Of a stretch of 56,590 nucleotides of DNA, positions 42,162 through 51,848 are shown piece by piece. This DNA comes from Dehalococcoidia bacterium. Lineage in GTDB: Bacteria > Chloroflexota > Dehalococcoidia > Lucifugimonadales > Lucifugimonadaceae. The first letter of the stretch is position 1. Each line of letters opens with the position of its first letter. The stretch is taken from the NCBI GenBank assembly GCA_009693115.1, contig SHXW01000016.1:1-56590 (forward strand), given 5' to 3'. The notes beneath the pieces were generated by a model that did no database searches, was not told where the DNA came from, and saw only the letters and a list, made by a program, of their open reading frames with translations. The translations under genes were made by a program, and so were the position numbers.

Positions 42162-43274
42162 ATGACTACTAAAACGATGACTGCTGCACCGACCAAAGGC
42201 CTGATCAAGGGTGTCCCCACCACTGGCGAGGCGATCCTTGAGATCAAAAACCTCCGCAAGTGGTTCCCTATTGGCGGCGGGCTGATGGGCATCGGCAAGA
42301 AGAAGATGCTGAAGGCTGTAGACGATATCTCCTTCAATGTCGAGAAGGCCAAGACCTTCGGCTTGGTGGGGGAGTCCGGCTGCGGAAAGACGACGACAGC
42401 AAAGGTGCTTCTCGGGCTGGACAGTCCGACAGCCGGCGCGATCTTCTTTGAGGGCGAGGATACGTCGAAGCTGACTAAGATCGGGCGGAAGAAATTCCGG
42501 TCGTCCATTCAGGCTGTGTTCCAGGATCCGTGGTCTTCGTTGAACCCACGTATGCGCGTGACATCCATCATCGCCGAGCCGCTGGAAATAGCGACGACGA
42601 TGACGAAGGCTCAGGTGAAGTCGCGGGTCGGCGAACTTCTGGCAGAGGTCGGCCTGAACCCGTACCAGGGCAACCTGTACCCGCATGAGTTCTCGGGCGG
42701 CCAGCGCCAGCGCATAGGCATCGCCCGCGCCCTCGCTCTGAAGCCGCAGGTTGTGGTGTTGGACGAACCTGTGTCAGCTCTGGATGTTTCCATCCGTGCG
42801 CAGATCATGAACCTGCTCGTTGACCTGCAGAACCAGCACGGCCTGGCGTACCTGTTGATCGCACACAACCTGGCGACGGTGCGTTACATGTGCCACCAGG
42901 TGGGCGTGATGTATCTGGGCAAGATCAGGGAGATCGGCCCGACGGAGGACGTGTTCACAGACCCGCTCCACCCGTACACGAAGGCGTTGATCTCGGCCGC
43001 GCTGCCGTCCCATCCTGACATCAAACGCGACGAGATCATTCTGACAGGTGAGGTGCCGTCACCTGTGAACCCGCCCTCCGGGTGCAGCTTCAACCCGCGC
43101 TGCTATGTGAAGATAGGCGAGGTGTGCGAGAAGCAGGTGCCTGAGCTGGAAGAACAGCATCAGCCGCAGCACTATGTGTCCTGCCACCTTTATGACGCAT
43201 CCTCAGCGCCTGGCAAGTGGAAAGGTCAGACGCAGGGTGTGGCGGCGGGCGGCACCACGACTTTGAACCGCTGA
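42162..43274 (+). CDS. Oligopeptide/dipeptide ABC transporter ATPase, OppF/DppF type
   Basis: A 370-residue partner of the preceding ATPase: WFPIGGG N-terminus, Walker A GESGCGKTT, QDPWSSLNPRM, signature FSGGQRQR, Walker B VVLDEPVSALDVS, IAHN, then the oligo_HPY tail with C-X5-C spacings. The two proteins would form the heterodimer energising uptake of peptides, nickel or other solutes. Both share near-identical N-terminal leader segments before the ABC domain. A terminator follows at 43300. Confidence 0.92.
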   Translation: MTTKTMTAAPTKGLIKGVPTTGEAILEIKNLRKWFPIGGGLMGIGKKKMLKAVDDISFNVEKAKTFGLVGESGCGKTTTAKVLLGLDSPTAGAIFFEGEDTSKLTKIGRKKFRSSIQAVFQDPWSSLNPRMRVTSIIAEPLEIATTMTKAQVKSRVGELLAEVGLNPYQGNLYPHEFSGGQRQRIGIARALALKPQVVVLDEPVSALDVSIRAQIMNLLVDLQNQHGLAYLLIAHNLATVRYMCHQVGVMYLGKIREIGPTEDVFTDPLHPYTKALISAALPSHPDIKRDEIILTGEVPSPVNPPSGCSFNPRCYVKIGEVCEKQVPELEEQHQPQHYVSCHLYDASSAPGKWKGQTQGVAAGGTTTLNR

Positions 43275-43299
43275 TCCGCATTCCAGTCAGAAGAAATTA

Positions 43300-43330
43300 A
43301 AAAGGCCGCAACGGACGTTGCGGCCTTTTC
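43300..43330 (+). terminator. Intrinsic terminator after the Opp ATPases
   Basis: AAAAGGCCGCAACG and CGTTGCGGCCTTTT form a 14-bp perfect stem with a two-base loop, ending in TTTTC. Confidence 0.92.
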
Positions 43331-43509
43331 CTTTCATTGAGGATCGCCTGAGAATGTCAGTTGAAACACACTCAGCGTTACATTCCCGGGCGGTTACGAG
43401 AGGCGGTACCCGGTGGCCTGAAGAGCGGCCGAACGGACGCCATGCTGCACCGGGTGGGCAGGCGGCCTGCGTCCCCCCGGCCAATCTCCGATCTGTACGT
43501 CTAGGGATG

Positions 43510-43583
43510 TGGCTCCCAGGCCAGGACTCGAACCTGGATTAGAGGATTCAAAGTCCTCAGTCCTACCTTTGAACGACCCGGGA
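43510..43583 (-). tRNA. tRNA-Gln (TTG)
   Basis: Minus-strand cloverleaf: acceptor TCCCGGG/CCTGGGA with one G-T pair, D stem GTTC/GGAC, anticodon stem GAGGA/TCCTC with loop CTTTGAA (anticodon TTG), T stem CCAGG/CCTGG with loop TTCGAGT, discriminator G, CCA encoded. No clear terminator follows. Confidence 0.95.
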
Positions 43584-43827
43584 AGGCGTCCGCGCCCGTC
43601 GTCGCGCTGACTGTCATGGAGTCTGTCCCGAAGTTCAGGTGGAGGAATTCGCTTTCAACCCTCACCCGACCCCCTCTGATTGAGGGAGATGGTATTTCGA
43701 GACGGTTCCTAGGATACGGTAGAGGCGCTGAGGGAGCCACGCGCCCGCAGGCCTTTACTTGCTCCGGACGTGGCATTCTGTCCAGATCATTGCATCTGGG
43801 TAACTGTGGCCTTCCGGCAGGGGAGGG

Positions 43828-44310
43828 TTATTTCGGCGGCGGGTTCTTGATGAGGAACGCTTTGAGCTTTGCTGCGAAGTCCAGAGCTTTGGCCGGGTCA
43901 GCTGCAGCCCGTTCGCCCTTGGCAGTGCTCCGAAGAATGTCTGCGACGCCGAAGGCGACATCAGCCTGCGGCATGTCAGCGTAGCGGGGGATGAGGTGCG
44001 CGTGCATGTGGGGTACGCTTTCACCGAAGGCGACGAAGTAGACCCTGGGTGCGCCCGTGACTTGCTCGATGGCGCTCGAAACATGGCGGAGGACAGGGCC
44101 AAACTGCGCGGCTTCGGCGTCATTGAAGTGGGCCGGGCCCTGGACGTGCCGCTGGGCGTGGAACATCGTCCAACCGACGAGCGGGGAGGGCGGCGGACCA
44201 TGGCGCACGAGCCAGTTGCTGTTCTCCCATATGACGCCGCCGGGGATGTCCACCTCTCCAGCGTTCTGTTTGCATACGCCACACTGGGCCGTGTACGAAG
44301 AGTGCTTCAT
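43828..44310 (-). CDS. HIT-family hydrolase
   Basis: A 160-residue histidine-triad protein. The motif SVPHMHAHLIPR contains the H-x-H-x-H triad with nucleophilic His. The N-terminal CGVCKQ pair may bind zinc, as in several HIT proteins. The expected activity is hydrolysis of nucleoside polyphosphates or AMP derivatives. ATG 44310 has AGGAG seven bases upstream; the longer frame to 44460 would overlap the tRNA-Ala promoter region. Confidence 0.9.
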   Translation of the reverse strand: MKHSSYTAQCGVCKQNAGEVDIPGGVIWENSNWLVRHGPPPSPLVGWTMFHAQRHVQGPAHFNDAEAAQFGPVLRHVSSAIEQVTGAPRVYFVAFGESVPHMHAHLIPRYADMPQADVAFGVADILRSTAKGERAAADPAKALDFAAKLKAFLIKNPPPK

Positions 44311-44476
44311 GAGGTTTCTCCTGTGCCGGATCTGGGCATGTGCCCGGATGTGTCGGCTATCGGGATTTTGGGCCGGAAGTCCGAATCTTACTCCCCGGTG
44401 AGGGCAGGGGGCATGGCGGTCTGGGCAGATGGCGATACAATTCGGAGTGGATCCGGTCAAACCGGCGAGAAACTGT

Positions 44477-44552
44477 GGGGCTGTAGCTCAGCTGGGAGAG
44501 CACCTGCTTTGCAAGCAGGGGGTCAGGGGTTCGAGCCCCCTCAGCTCCACCA
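44477..44552 (+). tRNA. tRNA-Ala (TGC)
   Basis: Acceptor GGGGCTG/CAGCTCC with the G3:U70 identity pair, D stem GCTC/GAGC, anticodon stem CCTGC/GCAGG with loop TTTGCAA (anticodon TGC), T stem AGGGG/CCCCT, discriminator A, CCA encoded. Confidence 0.98.
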
Positions 44553-44561
44553 TTACACCAT

Positions 44562-44612
44562 GCAGGCAGGATCGCTAGTCCCTCATCTGGGGCGGTTCTG
44601 CCTGCGCTTTTT
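44562..44612 (+). terminator. Intrinsic terminator after tRNA-Ala
   Basis: GCAGGCAG (44562-44569) pairs with CTGCCTGC (44598-44605), then GCTTTTT. Confidence 0.8.
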
Positions 44613-44842
44613 AACACACTGTGCGTCCAATTCGGTGTGATCTCAGGCGTCCTGCAAAAAGTCAGTTACGCGGATGTCTGGTTAAGGCGACATGAACGTG
44701 GCGGACATCGCCCGTACACTACACGAGGTCAACGACGGCCGCACGATGCTCTGGAACACCTCTGTCTTGTGCCTGCACACCCGGTCGCCCGAGGCGGTCG
44801 GGCGGATGGTAGAGTCGGGGCTGTGCCACCTTCAACTTGGGG

Positions 44843-45658
44843 ATGGCCTCTCAGACAGACACCATGCAGAAGTCAGCCACAGCGCGAAAACAGAAGATCC
44901 TCGTCGTGGACGACGAATCGGGTTCGACGATCATGCGCTCAGTGCTCCTGCGTCTTGAGCGCGAGGGTTACGAACCGGTCGTCGTCGCGCCGAAAGGCCA
45001 GCGCGTTACCGGCGATGACTTTGAGACCGAAGCCCTGTACCGGATACAGGAGTCTCGGCCGTCAGCGGTTCTGCTTGATGTCCGTTTCGGAGAGCATGCG
45101 GACGACCGTTTCAAGGGCCTGTCGATCTTGAAACGCATTTCAGAGATGGACCGCAGCCTCCCGGTCCTTGTGTTCACCCAGTACGCTCAGGGGCCGTACC
45201 GGGAAACAGCGGTCGCGGCCAGCCTGAGCGTGGGTGCTCCTGTGGATTTCATAGACAAGCTTGCCAGCACGGACGAAGTGCTGCTGCGCCTCCGCCGTCT
45301 GATCGGCGCAAGGCCTGAGCGCATCTCTATTGGCAGCCTCTTTGAACTGGACGGCCCCAACTCGACCGTTTACGCCATCTCTGGCGGGGAACGGAAGCCC
45401 GTAAAAGAGATACAGGGCATGAAGTTTGAAATCCTGAAGGAGCTGGCCGCCGCCTTTTACCGCAGCGAGGGCGAACTTGTGCCGTTCTCCCGTCTTGAGC
45501 GGTTTTCGGAGGGTGAAGACTCTCGGGCATCACTAAGGGTTCGGATACGCGAGATAAAAGACGCCATGGGCAATGCAGCGGGCGTCAGGTTCGGAGCGGA
45601 GGAGTTCATCATCAACATCCGCAACCGCGGCTACAGGCTCGTCCCTCCGCGCGGGTAG
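44843..45658 (+). CDS. Response regulator with REC and OmpR/PhoB-type DNA-binding domain
   Basis: About 271 residues. The REC domain spans roughly 15-145: ILVVDDE, phosphorylation-site VLLDVRF, VLVFTQYAQ and FIDKL. After a linker comes a winged helix (about 180-270) ending RNRGYRLVPPRG, the PhoB-type tail. The REC domain has an insertion around the aspartate (FGEHADDRFKG), unusual but seen in divergent regulators. Start is ATG 44843, or TTG 44837 or ATG 44864. The kinase gene starts 16 bases after the stop. Confidence 0.88.
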   Translation: MASQTDTMQKSATARKQKILVVDDESGSTIMRSVLLRLEREGYEPVVVAPKGQRVTGDDFETEALYRIQESRPSAVLLDVRFGEHADDRFKGLSILKRISEMDRSLPVLVFTQYAQGPYRETAVAASLSVGAPVDFIDKLASTDEVLLRLRRLIGARPERISIGSLFELDGPNSTVYAISGGERKPVKEIQGMKFEILKELAAAFYRSEGELVPFSRLERFSEGEDSRASLRVRIREIKDAMGNAAGVRFGAEEFIINIRNRGYRLVPPRG

Positions 45659-45674
45659 GCGGGCCCGCATCATC

Positions 45675-46673
45675 ATGGCCCAGACACAAGAAACTTCCCG
45701 ACTCAGGCCCACTCCACGCGCTCTCAAGATGGCGCGGTACGTTGCGCTGGGCATCGCTGCGGCCGGAACCATGCTTCTCGCCCTCTCGGAAATGATCGGC
45801 CCGGCGGTGACGAACTTCCGCTGGACAGTGGAGCCGGTTGCCTACATTGGCGTCATCCTGATGGTCGCTGGGCTGGGTGTGGCGGTGGGCGTATTCGCTC
45901 TCGCAGGCAGGGCGTCAGCCGGGGAGCATGGAGCTGCGATGCGGTCGTGGAGGACGGTCACGGAGGATTACTTCGATACCTTTTCACATGACATGGGCCG
46001 CCCAATTCGCCGGATCCTGGGCAAGGCGCGGGAAGTGCGGGTGCGCCTTGAAGAGTCGAAGGCCAGCGCGCCGCAGAGCTTCATTGAACTGCTGGACGAG
46101 ATTGAGCAGCAGGCGCCGGGGTTCCGCCTCATGCTTGCCAACGTACGCGTGCTTGTCGAACTTGAAGACCCGGTGATTCAGGCGCGAACAGAACCGCTTG
46201 ACGCTGCGGCCATCGTCCGCAATATCGTTGACCGCTATCGTGGCATCGCAACAGACCGCGGTGCGGAGATCACCTGGTGGGCTGAGCCGCAGGAGTTTGG
46301 CCTCGTGTATGGCGATGCCTCCGCTCTGGACCACGTCGTAACCAACCTCGTGGATAACGCGGTCAAATTCGCCACCGGGCACATAGAGGTCCGAGTGACC
46401 CGTAACTCCACCCACTACCTTGTGCGAGTCTGGGATGATGGCCCGGGCGTGCAGCCCTCGCACGTGCCTCACATCTTCGACCGCGGCTGGACGCCGGAGG
46501 TGGCTGCGCGCCGGGAGAAGACCAGCTCGGGGCTGGGGCTTTTCATAGCGCGGTCACTCGCCCGGCGGGCCGGTGGGGATATCGCTTGCGAGACATCGGA
46601 CGAAAAAGGTGAGGGCCACCACACAGCCATGACTGTGATGCTGCCGATGGCGAGCATTGGGCAGCAGACGTAG
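45675..46673 (+). CDS. Sensor histidine kinase
   Basis: A 332-residue membrane kinase with two N-terminal helices (about 20-40 and 55-80) and almost no external loop; it has no HAMP or PAS domain, so signal input may be through the membrane. H-box TFSHDMGRPIRRI, N-box NLVDNAVKFA, G1 DDGPGV, F-box HIFDRGW and G2 SSGLGLFIARSLA are present. It probably phosphorylates the response regulator encoded immediately upstream. Confidence 0.9.
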   Translation: MAQTQETSRLRPTPRALKMARYVALGIAAAGTMLLALSEMIGPAVTNFRWTVEPVAYIGVILMVAGLGVAVGVFALAGRASAGEHGAAMRSWRTVTEDYFDTFSHDMGRPIRRILGKAREVRVRLEESKASAPQSFIELLDEIEQQAPGFRLMLANVRVLVELEDPVIQARTEPLDAAAIVRNIVDRYRGIATDRGAEITWWAEPQEFGLVYGDASALDHVVTNLVDNAVKFATGHIEVRVTRNSTHYLVRVWDDGPGVQPSHVPHIFDRGWTPEVAARREKTSSGLGLFIARSLARRAGGDIACETSDEKGEGHHTAMTVMLPMASIGQQT

Positions 46674-46918
46674 TAGTGTGTGATGCCTGTCCTGCCTGTT
46701 CCATGTACGGTTTTCGACGCCGTTTCTTCAGTGGAACTGTAGATCAGGAAAGGCTGGACGCTGAGAGACGTTGCCGGCGACGGCGGGCTGTGGAGTACGG
46801 TGAGAGCACCCGGCCGGCACAAAATGTCGTAACTCATTTGTAACGGGCGCGGCGGGACGATTCGCGCCATGACACTGGACAACAACTTTTGCTCGCACCG
46901 TCGGCCCATTGCCGGAGA

Positions 46919-47416
46919 ATGCGAAGGATGATGAGAACGAAGGCGCTCGGATTGGCGATTGTGGTGGCGGGGGCGATCACAGCCGCTGCCTGCACGCAGA
47001 GCGTCGAGCGGGCCATTCCTACGCGATTGCCGCCTCCCCCGACAGCAACGCAGGCCCCAGTGCCCACCGCCAGTCCTGCGCTTCCTGAAGCTACGTCAAC
47101 TCACGCGCCCCAGCCCACTGCAAAGACCGTCCCGGTTAGCACGACTACCCAGCGCTTTGGGCTGTTCCTGGAGATTCAAGGCCTCGGCGAAGAGAACGTG
47201 GTGCGTGGAGACAACGTAATCGCCAGGGGCAAGACATCTCCGGACGCCATCGTGAGTATCAACGGCGTCATCGTCCCTGTTGATATCGACGGCAACTTCC
47301 AAGTCCATCTGGCCCTCGAAGCCGGGCCGAACATCATCGAAGTCGTTGCTTCAGACCCGGATGGCAATGAAGTCAACAAGGTCATCGCAATCATCTCGCT
47401 GCCGGAGGGGGTGTAG
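46919..47416 (+). CDS. Lipoprotein with Pro/Thr tether and Ig-like domain
   Basis: About 165 residues: basic start, hydrophobic signal and lipobox ITAAAC, a Pro/Thr/Ala tether of about 50 residues, then a beta domain with GKTSPDAIVSINGVIVPVDIDGNFQV and NIIEVVASDPDGNE, as in glucodextranase-B-type Ig folds. Starts at 46919, 46928 and 46931 are all possible. It lies 245 bases after the kinase and two bases before the next gene, so it belongs with the large secreted protein. Nothing else was recognised in 46674-46918. Confidence 0.8.
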   Translation: MRRMMRTKALGLAIVVAGAITAAACTQSVERAIPTRLPPPPTATQAPVPTASPALPEATSTHAPQPTAKTVPVSTTTQRFGLFLEIQGLGEENVVRGDNVIARGKTSPDAIVSINGVIVPVDIDGNFQVHLALEAGPNIIEVVASDPDGNEVNKVIAIISLPEGV

Positions 47417-47418
47417 CG

Positions 47419-50343
47419 ATGACCAAACAGTCTGCACGCCAGCGGGTAGGCGAAAGTAACAAACAGGTAAGGGCACGGCTGGCAGAATTAATCATGTCCT
47501 TCAGGCCAGTGGCGGGATTCTTTGATGCTGGCGCGAAAAGACAGGCAGTAATGCGGACCTCAAATGCAAAGGGTTTCATGCGGGTGGGTGGCCGACATAA
47601 GGCCGCTGTAGCCGCGCTCCTGACCGTGCTAGTACTCGCCGGATCGCTCATCGCGCCGTTCACCGGGAGGGCCAACGCCCAGACGGGCCAACTGAAACAG
47701 GTAGCGCTCTTTGGCACTGTGCTCGACGTCACTCCTCCGGACAGGATTTCTGTCGTGACCGATTCCGGCACAGTGAAGCTCATCATCGGGACTACAACCA
47801 AATTCAAGATCGGCGCTGAAAACGGGAAGATAGAGAACGTGGCCCCCGGCGACAAGGTTGTCGCCACGGCGACGCGTATTGACGATGCCACGTTCAACGG
47901 CGTCAATGTCTTAATCCGAGCGGGTGAGCACAGCAAGCCGGTCATAAAGCACATCGTTGGCACCATCGTGGACGTGGCGGACGGCCATGTCACCATCCAG
48001 ACGCGTGACGGAGACAACATCACAGTTGATGTGGCTTCGGGCATCGAGATGCCGGAAGTTGGAACAGTTGTCACCACGGTGGCAACTCTGGACCGTGTAA
48101 CGCAGCGTTTGCTTGCGAAGGTATTCGAACGAGCCGAGAACGTTGTTGACCGTATTCAAGCTGCGGCGGATAAGGCCACCAATGCTCAGGAGGCGCAGCG
48201 CCTCAAGGACCTTGCGTATGAGGCCCGGCAGAGCCAGCTTTCCGCCCTGGAGGAGGCCAAACGCGCTTTAGAGCGCGCCATGCAGCAGGTCGCCGAAGCG
48301 CAGTCTCAGGCGAAAAAGGCGGGCGAACGCCTGAAGGAGCTTGAAGAAAAGCTCAAAAAGCTGAATGACCAGTACAAGGAAGAGGCGAAGCTGCGCGGCG
48401 AACAACAGCCGCACTCCCGAGTGAAGGGCGTGCTGTACGGATCCGATTCGCAGGGCTGGACATTCACCATCCGCACCAACGAGAGCGAGTTGAACTTCAC
48501 ATATGACGACAACACTCGCGCCGCAGGCATCGCGGCCAATGAAGAAGGCGACGAGGTCATAATTTGCGACCCGTGCGCCGACGGTCGCCTGCCCTTCCTG
48601 CAGGACGTGCTGGCAACCGTCCCTCTGGGCGCGTCAGTCATCGTGGAATACGAAATCGGCACGGAACCGCCGCTGGCGGTGGGAGTGCTGTTCGTCGAAC
48701 CCGGACTGCCTAAAGAGGTCAGGGACGCACTGGACGAGCGCGAGAAGGGTTTCTTCATCGGGACTATCACCCTCGTCGAGAAGTCACTGGAAGGCAATGA
48801 GGCGACCGGCCTGATCGTGGTCGTTGACGAGCAGTCCAGCCGCAAAGCCGTCGCCCGTATCACGAAGGACACCGAGATCATAGTTGACGGTGATGCCGCC
48901 GCGTTCGGGGACCTTGCAGTGGGCCAGAAGGCCGAGGTCCGTTTCGACGACGATGTCATCCGCGCCGCATCCGGCGCCTCCGCCGCTGCCGCCAGGGGCC
49001 TCTTGGACGCTGTGGCGGTACGTGCCCGGAACAACGTGGATGAGGACGCGGAAGTGAAAATCGCGGGCATCATACGTGAAGTCCAACCCGAACAGCGCGT
49101 GATCATCATCGTCCCCAGGGACGGCGGACCGGTCAAGGTTCACGTCGATGACGATGCGAAGCTCCAGAAGGACGGCGCTCCCGCCATTTTTGCTGCTCTC
49201 AGGGACGGCGACCTGGTACTGGACGCCACGCGTTACGCCCCTCTCACCGGTGAAGTGGAACGCCTGGTCGCGCTATCGCCGCGGGACGTGGACTTCAAGG
49301 GCGTGATCACTGGCATAGAGGCCGCAAGGATTGAGTTCCAGACAGCGGCGGCGGCAAGCCGGTCGGAGCTCATCTCGGGTCTCAAGGTCACCGTCAACCG
49401 GCGCGATAGCGAGCGCACCACAGTCCTCGCCACTCGCGAGACGAAACTGCTCTCCCGGAATTCGGGCGGCATTAGCGCGAGTGACCTCAAAGTGGGTGAT
49501 GTCATCGTCGGCGGTCAGTTCCGCACCGTTGAGGTCAACGGCGCCGCCTACAACCTGGCGCTTTCGATCATCATCGGCGCAACTGAAATAGACACTGTGC
49601 GCGGCATCGTAAGGAAGGTTGACGCGTATTCAGGCACGCTCGTGGTAGAAGTCACAGGCAGGCGGAACGTGGAACTGGATGCCCAGTCCCAGATCGCTGC
49701 CATGTTCAAAAATGAATCGCCCATTGAGACGCTCCACCTGATCGAGGTTGGAGACATCGTCGAGAACGCGACGTTTGAAGTCAGGAATAGCACGATCTTG
49801 AAGCTCTCCATCGTGTCTGCCAACACGGCCCGTGTGTCAGGCCTGGTTGGGGACATGGACGCAGACGCTGGAGCGCTTGTCATCAAGAGCCGTGAAGGCA
49901 ATCAGGGTGTGGAATTGCGTGTCTCTGGCGACACAAGAATTCGCCTTAACGGGCGTGAAGCTGAAACGCTCGACGGAGTAGAGGCAGATGACACTGCCGT
50001 CGCCATTTACGTTCCAGACCCCGGGGACAAGTCGAAAGGGTTGGCCCTGCTCCTGCAGATTTTCAACCGCTCGAAGGCGGATGTTGCGCGCCCGGCCACG
50101 CCCGGCACGACGAACGTCCGGCCTTCAAAAGTGGAAACAACTGTGGCAGGAAAGATCGGGGCCATTGATGGCAACACATGGGTCATCGGAGACAAGAAGT
50201 TTCAGGTGAACAGCCAGACGTTGTACTTCGGCCAGAAACCTCAGGTGGGCCTCATCGCCAGAGTGTCCCTCCAGACGGATGAGAACGGCGCCGCGACGGC
50301 CATGGCCGTCACCGTGGTAGGACGGCCCGGCGACAACCGGTGA
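47419..50343 (+). CDS. Large secreted protein of repeated DUF5666-like beta modules and a coiled coil
   Basis: The product has 974 residues. A hydrophobic segment at about 64-88 ending in ANAQ is a signal or membrane anchor. Eight or nine repeats of about 70-80 residues then follow, each with a V.G.I..V....I.V....G....V....T.I pattern and a GD.V element, as in DUF5666 domains. A Lys/Glu/Ala-rich coiled coil of about 100 residues (about 225-330) interrupts repeats 2 and 3. GGAGGGGG lies seven bases before ATG 47419; an alternative ATG at 47578 after AAAGGG gives a conventional signal peptide. It likely forms an extended surface or periplasmic fibre; function unknown. Confidence 0.8.
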   Translation: MTKQSARQRVGESNKQVRARLAELIMSFRPVAGFFDAGAKRQAVMRTSNAKGFMRVGGRHKAAVAALLTVLVLAGSLIAPFTGRANAQTGQLKQVALFGTVLDVTPPDRISVVTDSGTVKLIIGTTTKFKIGAENGKIENVAPGDKVVATATRIDDATFNGVNVLIRAGEHSKPVIKHIVGTIVDVADGHVTIQTRDGDNITVDVASGIEMPEVGTVVTTVATLDRVTQRLLAKVFERAENVVDRIQAAADKATNAQEAQRLKDLAYEARQSQLSALEEAKRALERAMQQVAEAQSQAKKAGERLKELEEKLKKLNDQYKEEAKLRGEQQPHSRVKGVLYGSDSQGWTFTIRTNESELNFTYDDNTRAAGIAANEEGDEVIICDPCADGRLPFLQDVLATVPLGASVIVEYEIGTEPPLAVGVLFVEPGLPKEVRDALDEREKGFFIGTITLVEKSLEGNEATGLIVVVDEQSSRKAVARITKDTEIIVDGDAAAFGDLAVGQKAEVRFDDDVIRAASGASAAAARGLLDAVAVRARNNVDEDAEVKIAGIIREVQPEQRVIIIVPRDGGPVKVHVDDDAKLQKDGAPAIFAALRDGDLVLDATRYAPLTGEVERLVALSPRDVDFKGVITGIEAARIEFQTAAAASRSELISGLKVTVNRRDSERTTVLATRETKLLSRNSGGISASDLKVGDVIVGGQFRTVEVNGAAYNLALSIIIGATEIDTVRGIVRKVDAYSGTLVVEVTGRRNVELDAQSQIAAMFKNESPIETLHLIEVGDIVENATFEVRNSTILKLSIVSANTARVSGLVGDMDADAGALVIKSREGNQGVELRVSGDTRIRLNGREAETLDGVEADDTAVAIYVPDPGDKSKGLALLLQIFNRSKADVARPATPGTTNVRPSKVETTVAGKIGAIDGNTWVIGDKKFQVNSQTLYFGQKPQVGLIARVSLQTDENGAATAMAVTVVGRPGDNR

Positions 50344-50510
50344 CGCGAACTGTTGATGTTCGCCTTGTTGACCGCTTGATGATTACAGGCCGAATGTTGT
50401 TGGCACGATTGTCCACATCAGCGGGGTCATAGAGGTCACGTACCGGCGGGGTGGTGTAGTCCTGGGCGGCACCGAAGTTGCTGAGCGATGGCCATGCCAC
50501 GCGACGTCGT

Positions 50511-51848
50511 TCATTTCCGGGTTCGCGCCAAACGTGACGCCTTGAACTTTAAACGGGCAAGTGCGGCCACGCGATGCTGGCTCTCTAACGCGAGGGACAT
50601 TGGCACGGCCAGCACAAGCAGCGCCGCCATGATCGCAAACGCGGGGCGGTAGTCGCCCGTCAGGTCAAACATCAGCCCGGCGAAGACAGGCCCTGCGGCG
50701 CCGAAGCCCGCGCTCACCGAACTCATGAGCCCGACTATCGACCCATAACTCTTGCGTCCGAAGTAGTCGCCCATCATGGCGAGCCGGAGTGGGACGGTGG
50801 CACCGAACCCGAGGCCGAAGCCCACGATAAACACAGGCAGCGTCCAGGCGGGGCTGAACTTGAACGGGCCGACTTCGTAGTTCACCAGTGTCAGGCCCAC
50901 CGTGCCAATCATCTCGACGGCGAAGGCCATGGCCAGCAGCTTGCGTTTGTCGAATCGGTCGCCCAGCACGCCCGACAACAACCGGCCAGCAAGGTCTCCG
51001 AAAGCGATGCTGCCCACCGCGGCGGCGGCCAGACCGGCGCTTACTCCGAACTCTTTGAGGGCGGTGAGGTGCACCAGGTTCGTGGCGCTGACCATCTGAC
51101 CGATGCTCGTCGCCAGCGCGAGTTGCCAGAAGAACCTGAGCTTTATCGCTTCCTTGACCCTGATATTGGTCTCTCGTGGTATTCCGGCCTGCTGGGTCTT
51201 GCCATCTGCAGAGACAGCGGGAGGCGGGCCTCCGTCAGGCAGTAGTCCGTACTCCTCAGGGCTGCGCTTCATCATGTACGCCGCGGGGAACCCGATGATC
51301 CAGCACCCCACTCCAACGGCGAACAGCACGGAACGCCACCCGAAGTGGTCTATCGAGAAGACGAGGAGGGGGAATGTGAAACCGCCCAGCGCTGAGGCAG
51401 CCATCATTATCGATAGCGCCTGCCCGCGCTTTCGGATGAACCAGTTGTTCACTGTCGCGACGAGCACTATGAACGTGCCGAACGACATCCCGAGCGTCAG
51501 TAACGCTACGGACAGGTAGAACTGCCAGAGGGAGTTCACCTGACTCATGAACATGAAGCCCAGTCCGGTGACGGCCACTCCGAACGTCATCGCCTTTCTG
51601 GGCCCGAACTTGTCCAGCACCGTGCCGACGAATGGAGAGATCATCCCGCCCTGAATGCGCTGGATCGAGGCGGGACCTGCTGTTGCCGCGTGGCTCCACC
51701 CAAAGGTGCCCACCATTGAGTCGAAAAAGGCCGGGAAGCCGCGCCAGAAAACGGCGGCTACGTACCACTGGACGCTGCCGCCCGCGGCGACGATCCACCA
51801 GCCGTAAAACACCTTTCCTCTGGGCCGGCGTGTCCCTGGCGTTGCCAT
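50511..51848 (-). CDS. MFS transporter, monocarboxylate/oxalate-formate type
   Basis: A 445-residue transporter with about 12 helices. FYGWWIVAAGGSVQWYV at the start and GPASIQRIQGG-FVGTVLDKFGPRKAM (motif A) fit the MCT/OxlT-like group that carries organic anions. The central loop is hydrophilic (about 40 residues). Its ATG overlaps the stop of the hydrolase gene by one base (TGATG), so the two are translationally coupled; the transporter may import the hydrolase's substrate or export its product. Confidence 0.88.
   Translation of the reverse strand: MATPGTRRPRGKVFYGWWIVAAGGSVQWYVAAVFWRGFPAFFDSMVGTFGWSHAATAGPASIQRIQGGMISPFVGTVLDKFGPRKAMTFGVAVTGLGFMFMSQVNSLWQFYLSVALLTLGMSFGTFIVLVATVNNWFIRKRGQALSIMMAASALGGFTFPLLVFSIDHFGWRSVLFAVGVGCWIIGFPAAYMMKRSPEEYGLLPDGGPPPAVSADGKTQQAGIPRETNIRVKEAIKLRFFWQLALATSIGQMVSATNLVHLTALKEFGVSAGLAAAAVGSIAFGDLAGRLLSGVLGDRFDKRKLLAMAFAVEMIGTVGLTLVNYEVGPFKFSPAWTLPVFIVGFGLGFGATVPLRLAMMGDYFGRKSYGSIVGLMSSVSAGFGAAGPVFAGLMFDLTGDYRPAFAIMAALLVLAVPMSLALESQHRVAALARLKFKASRLARTRK

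Noticed and set aside
44692-44958. Small ORF upstream of and overlapping the response regulator
   Set aside because: It overlaps the REC domain out of frame and has no homology pattern; codon use beyond residue 45 is that of a shadow frame.
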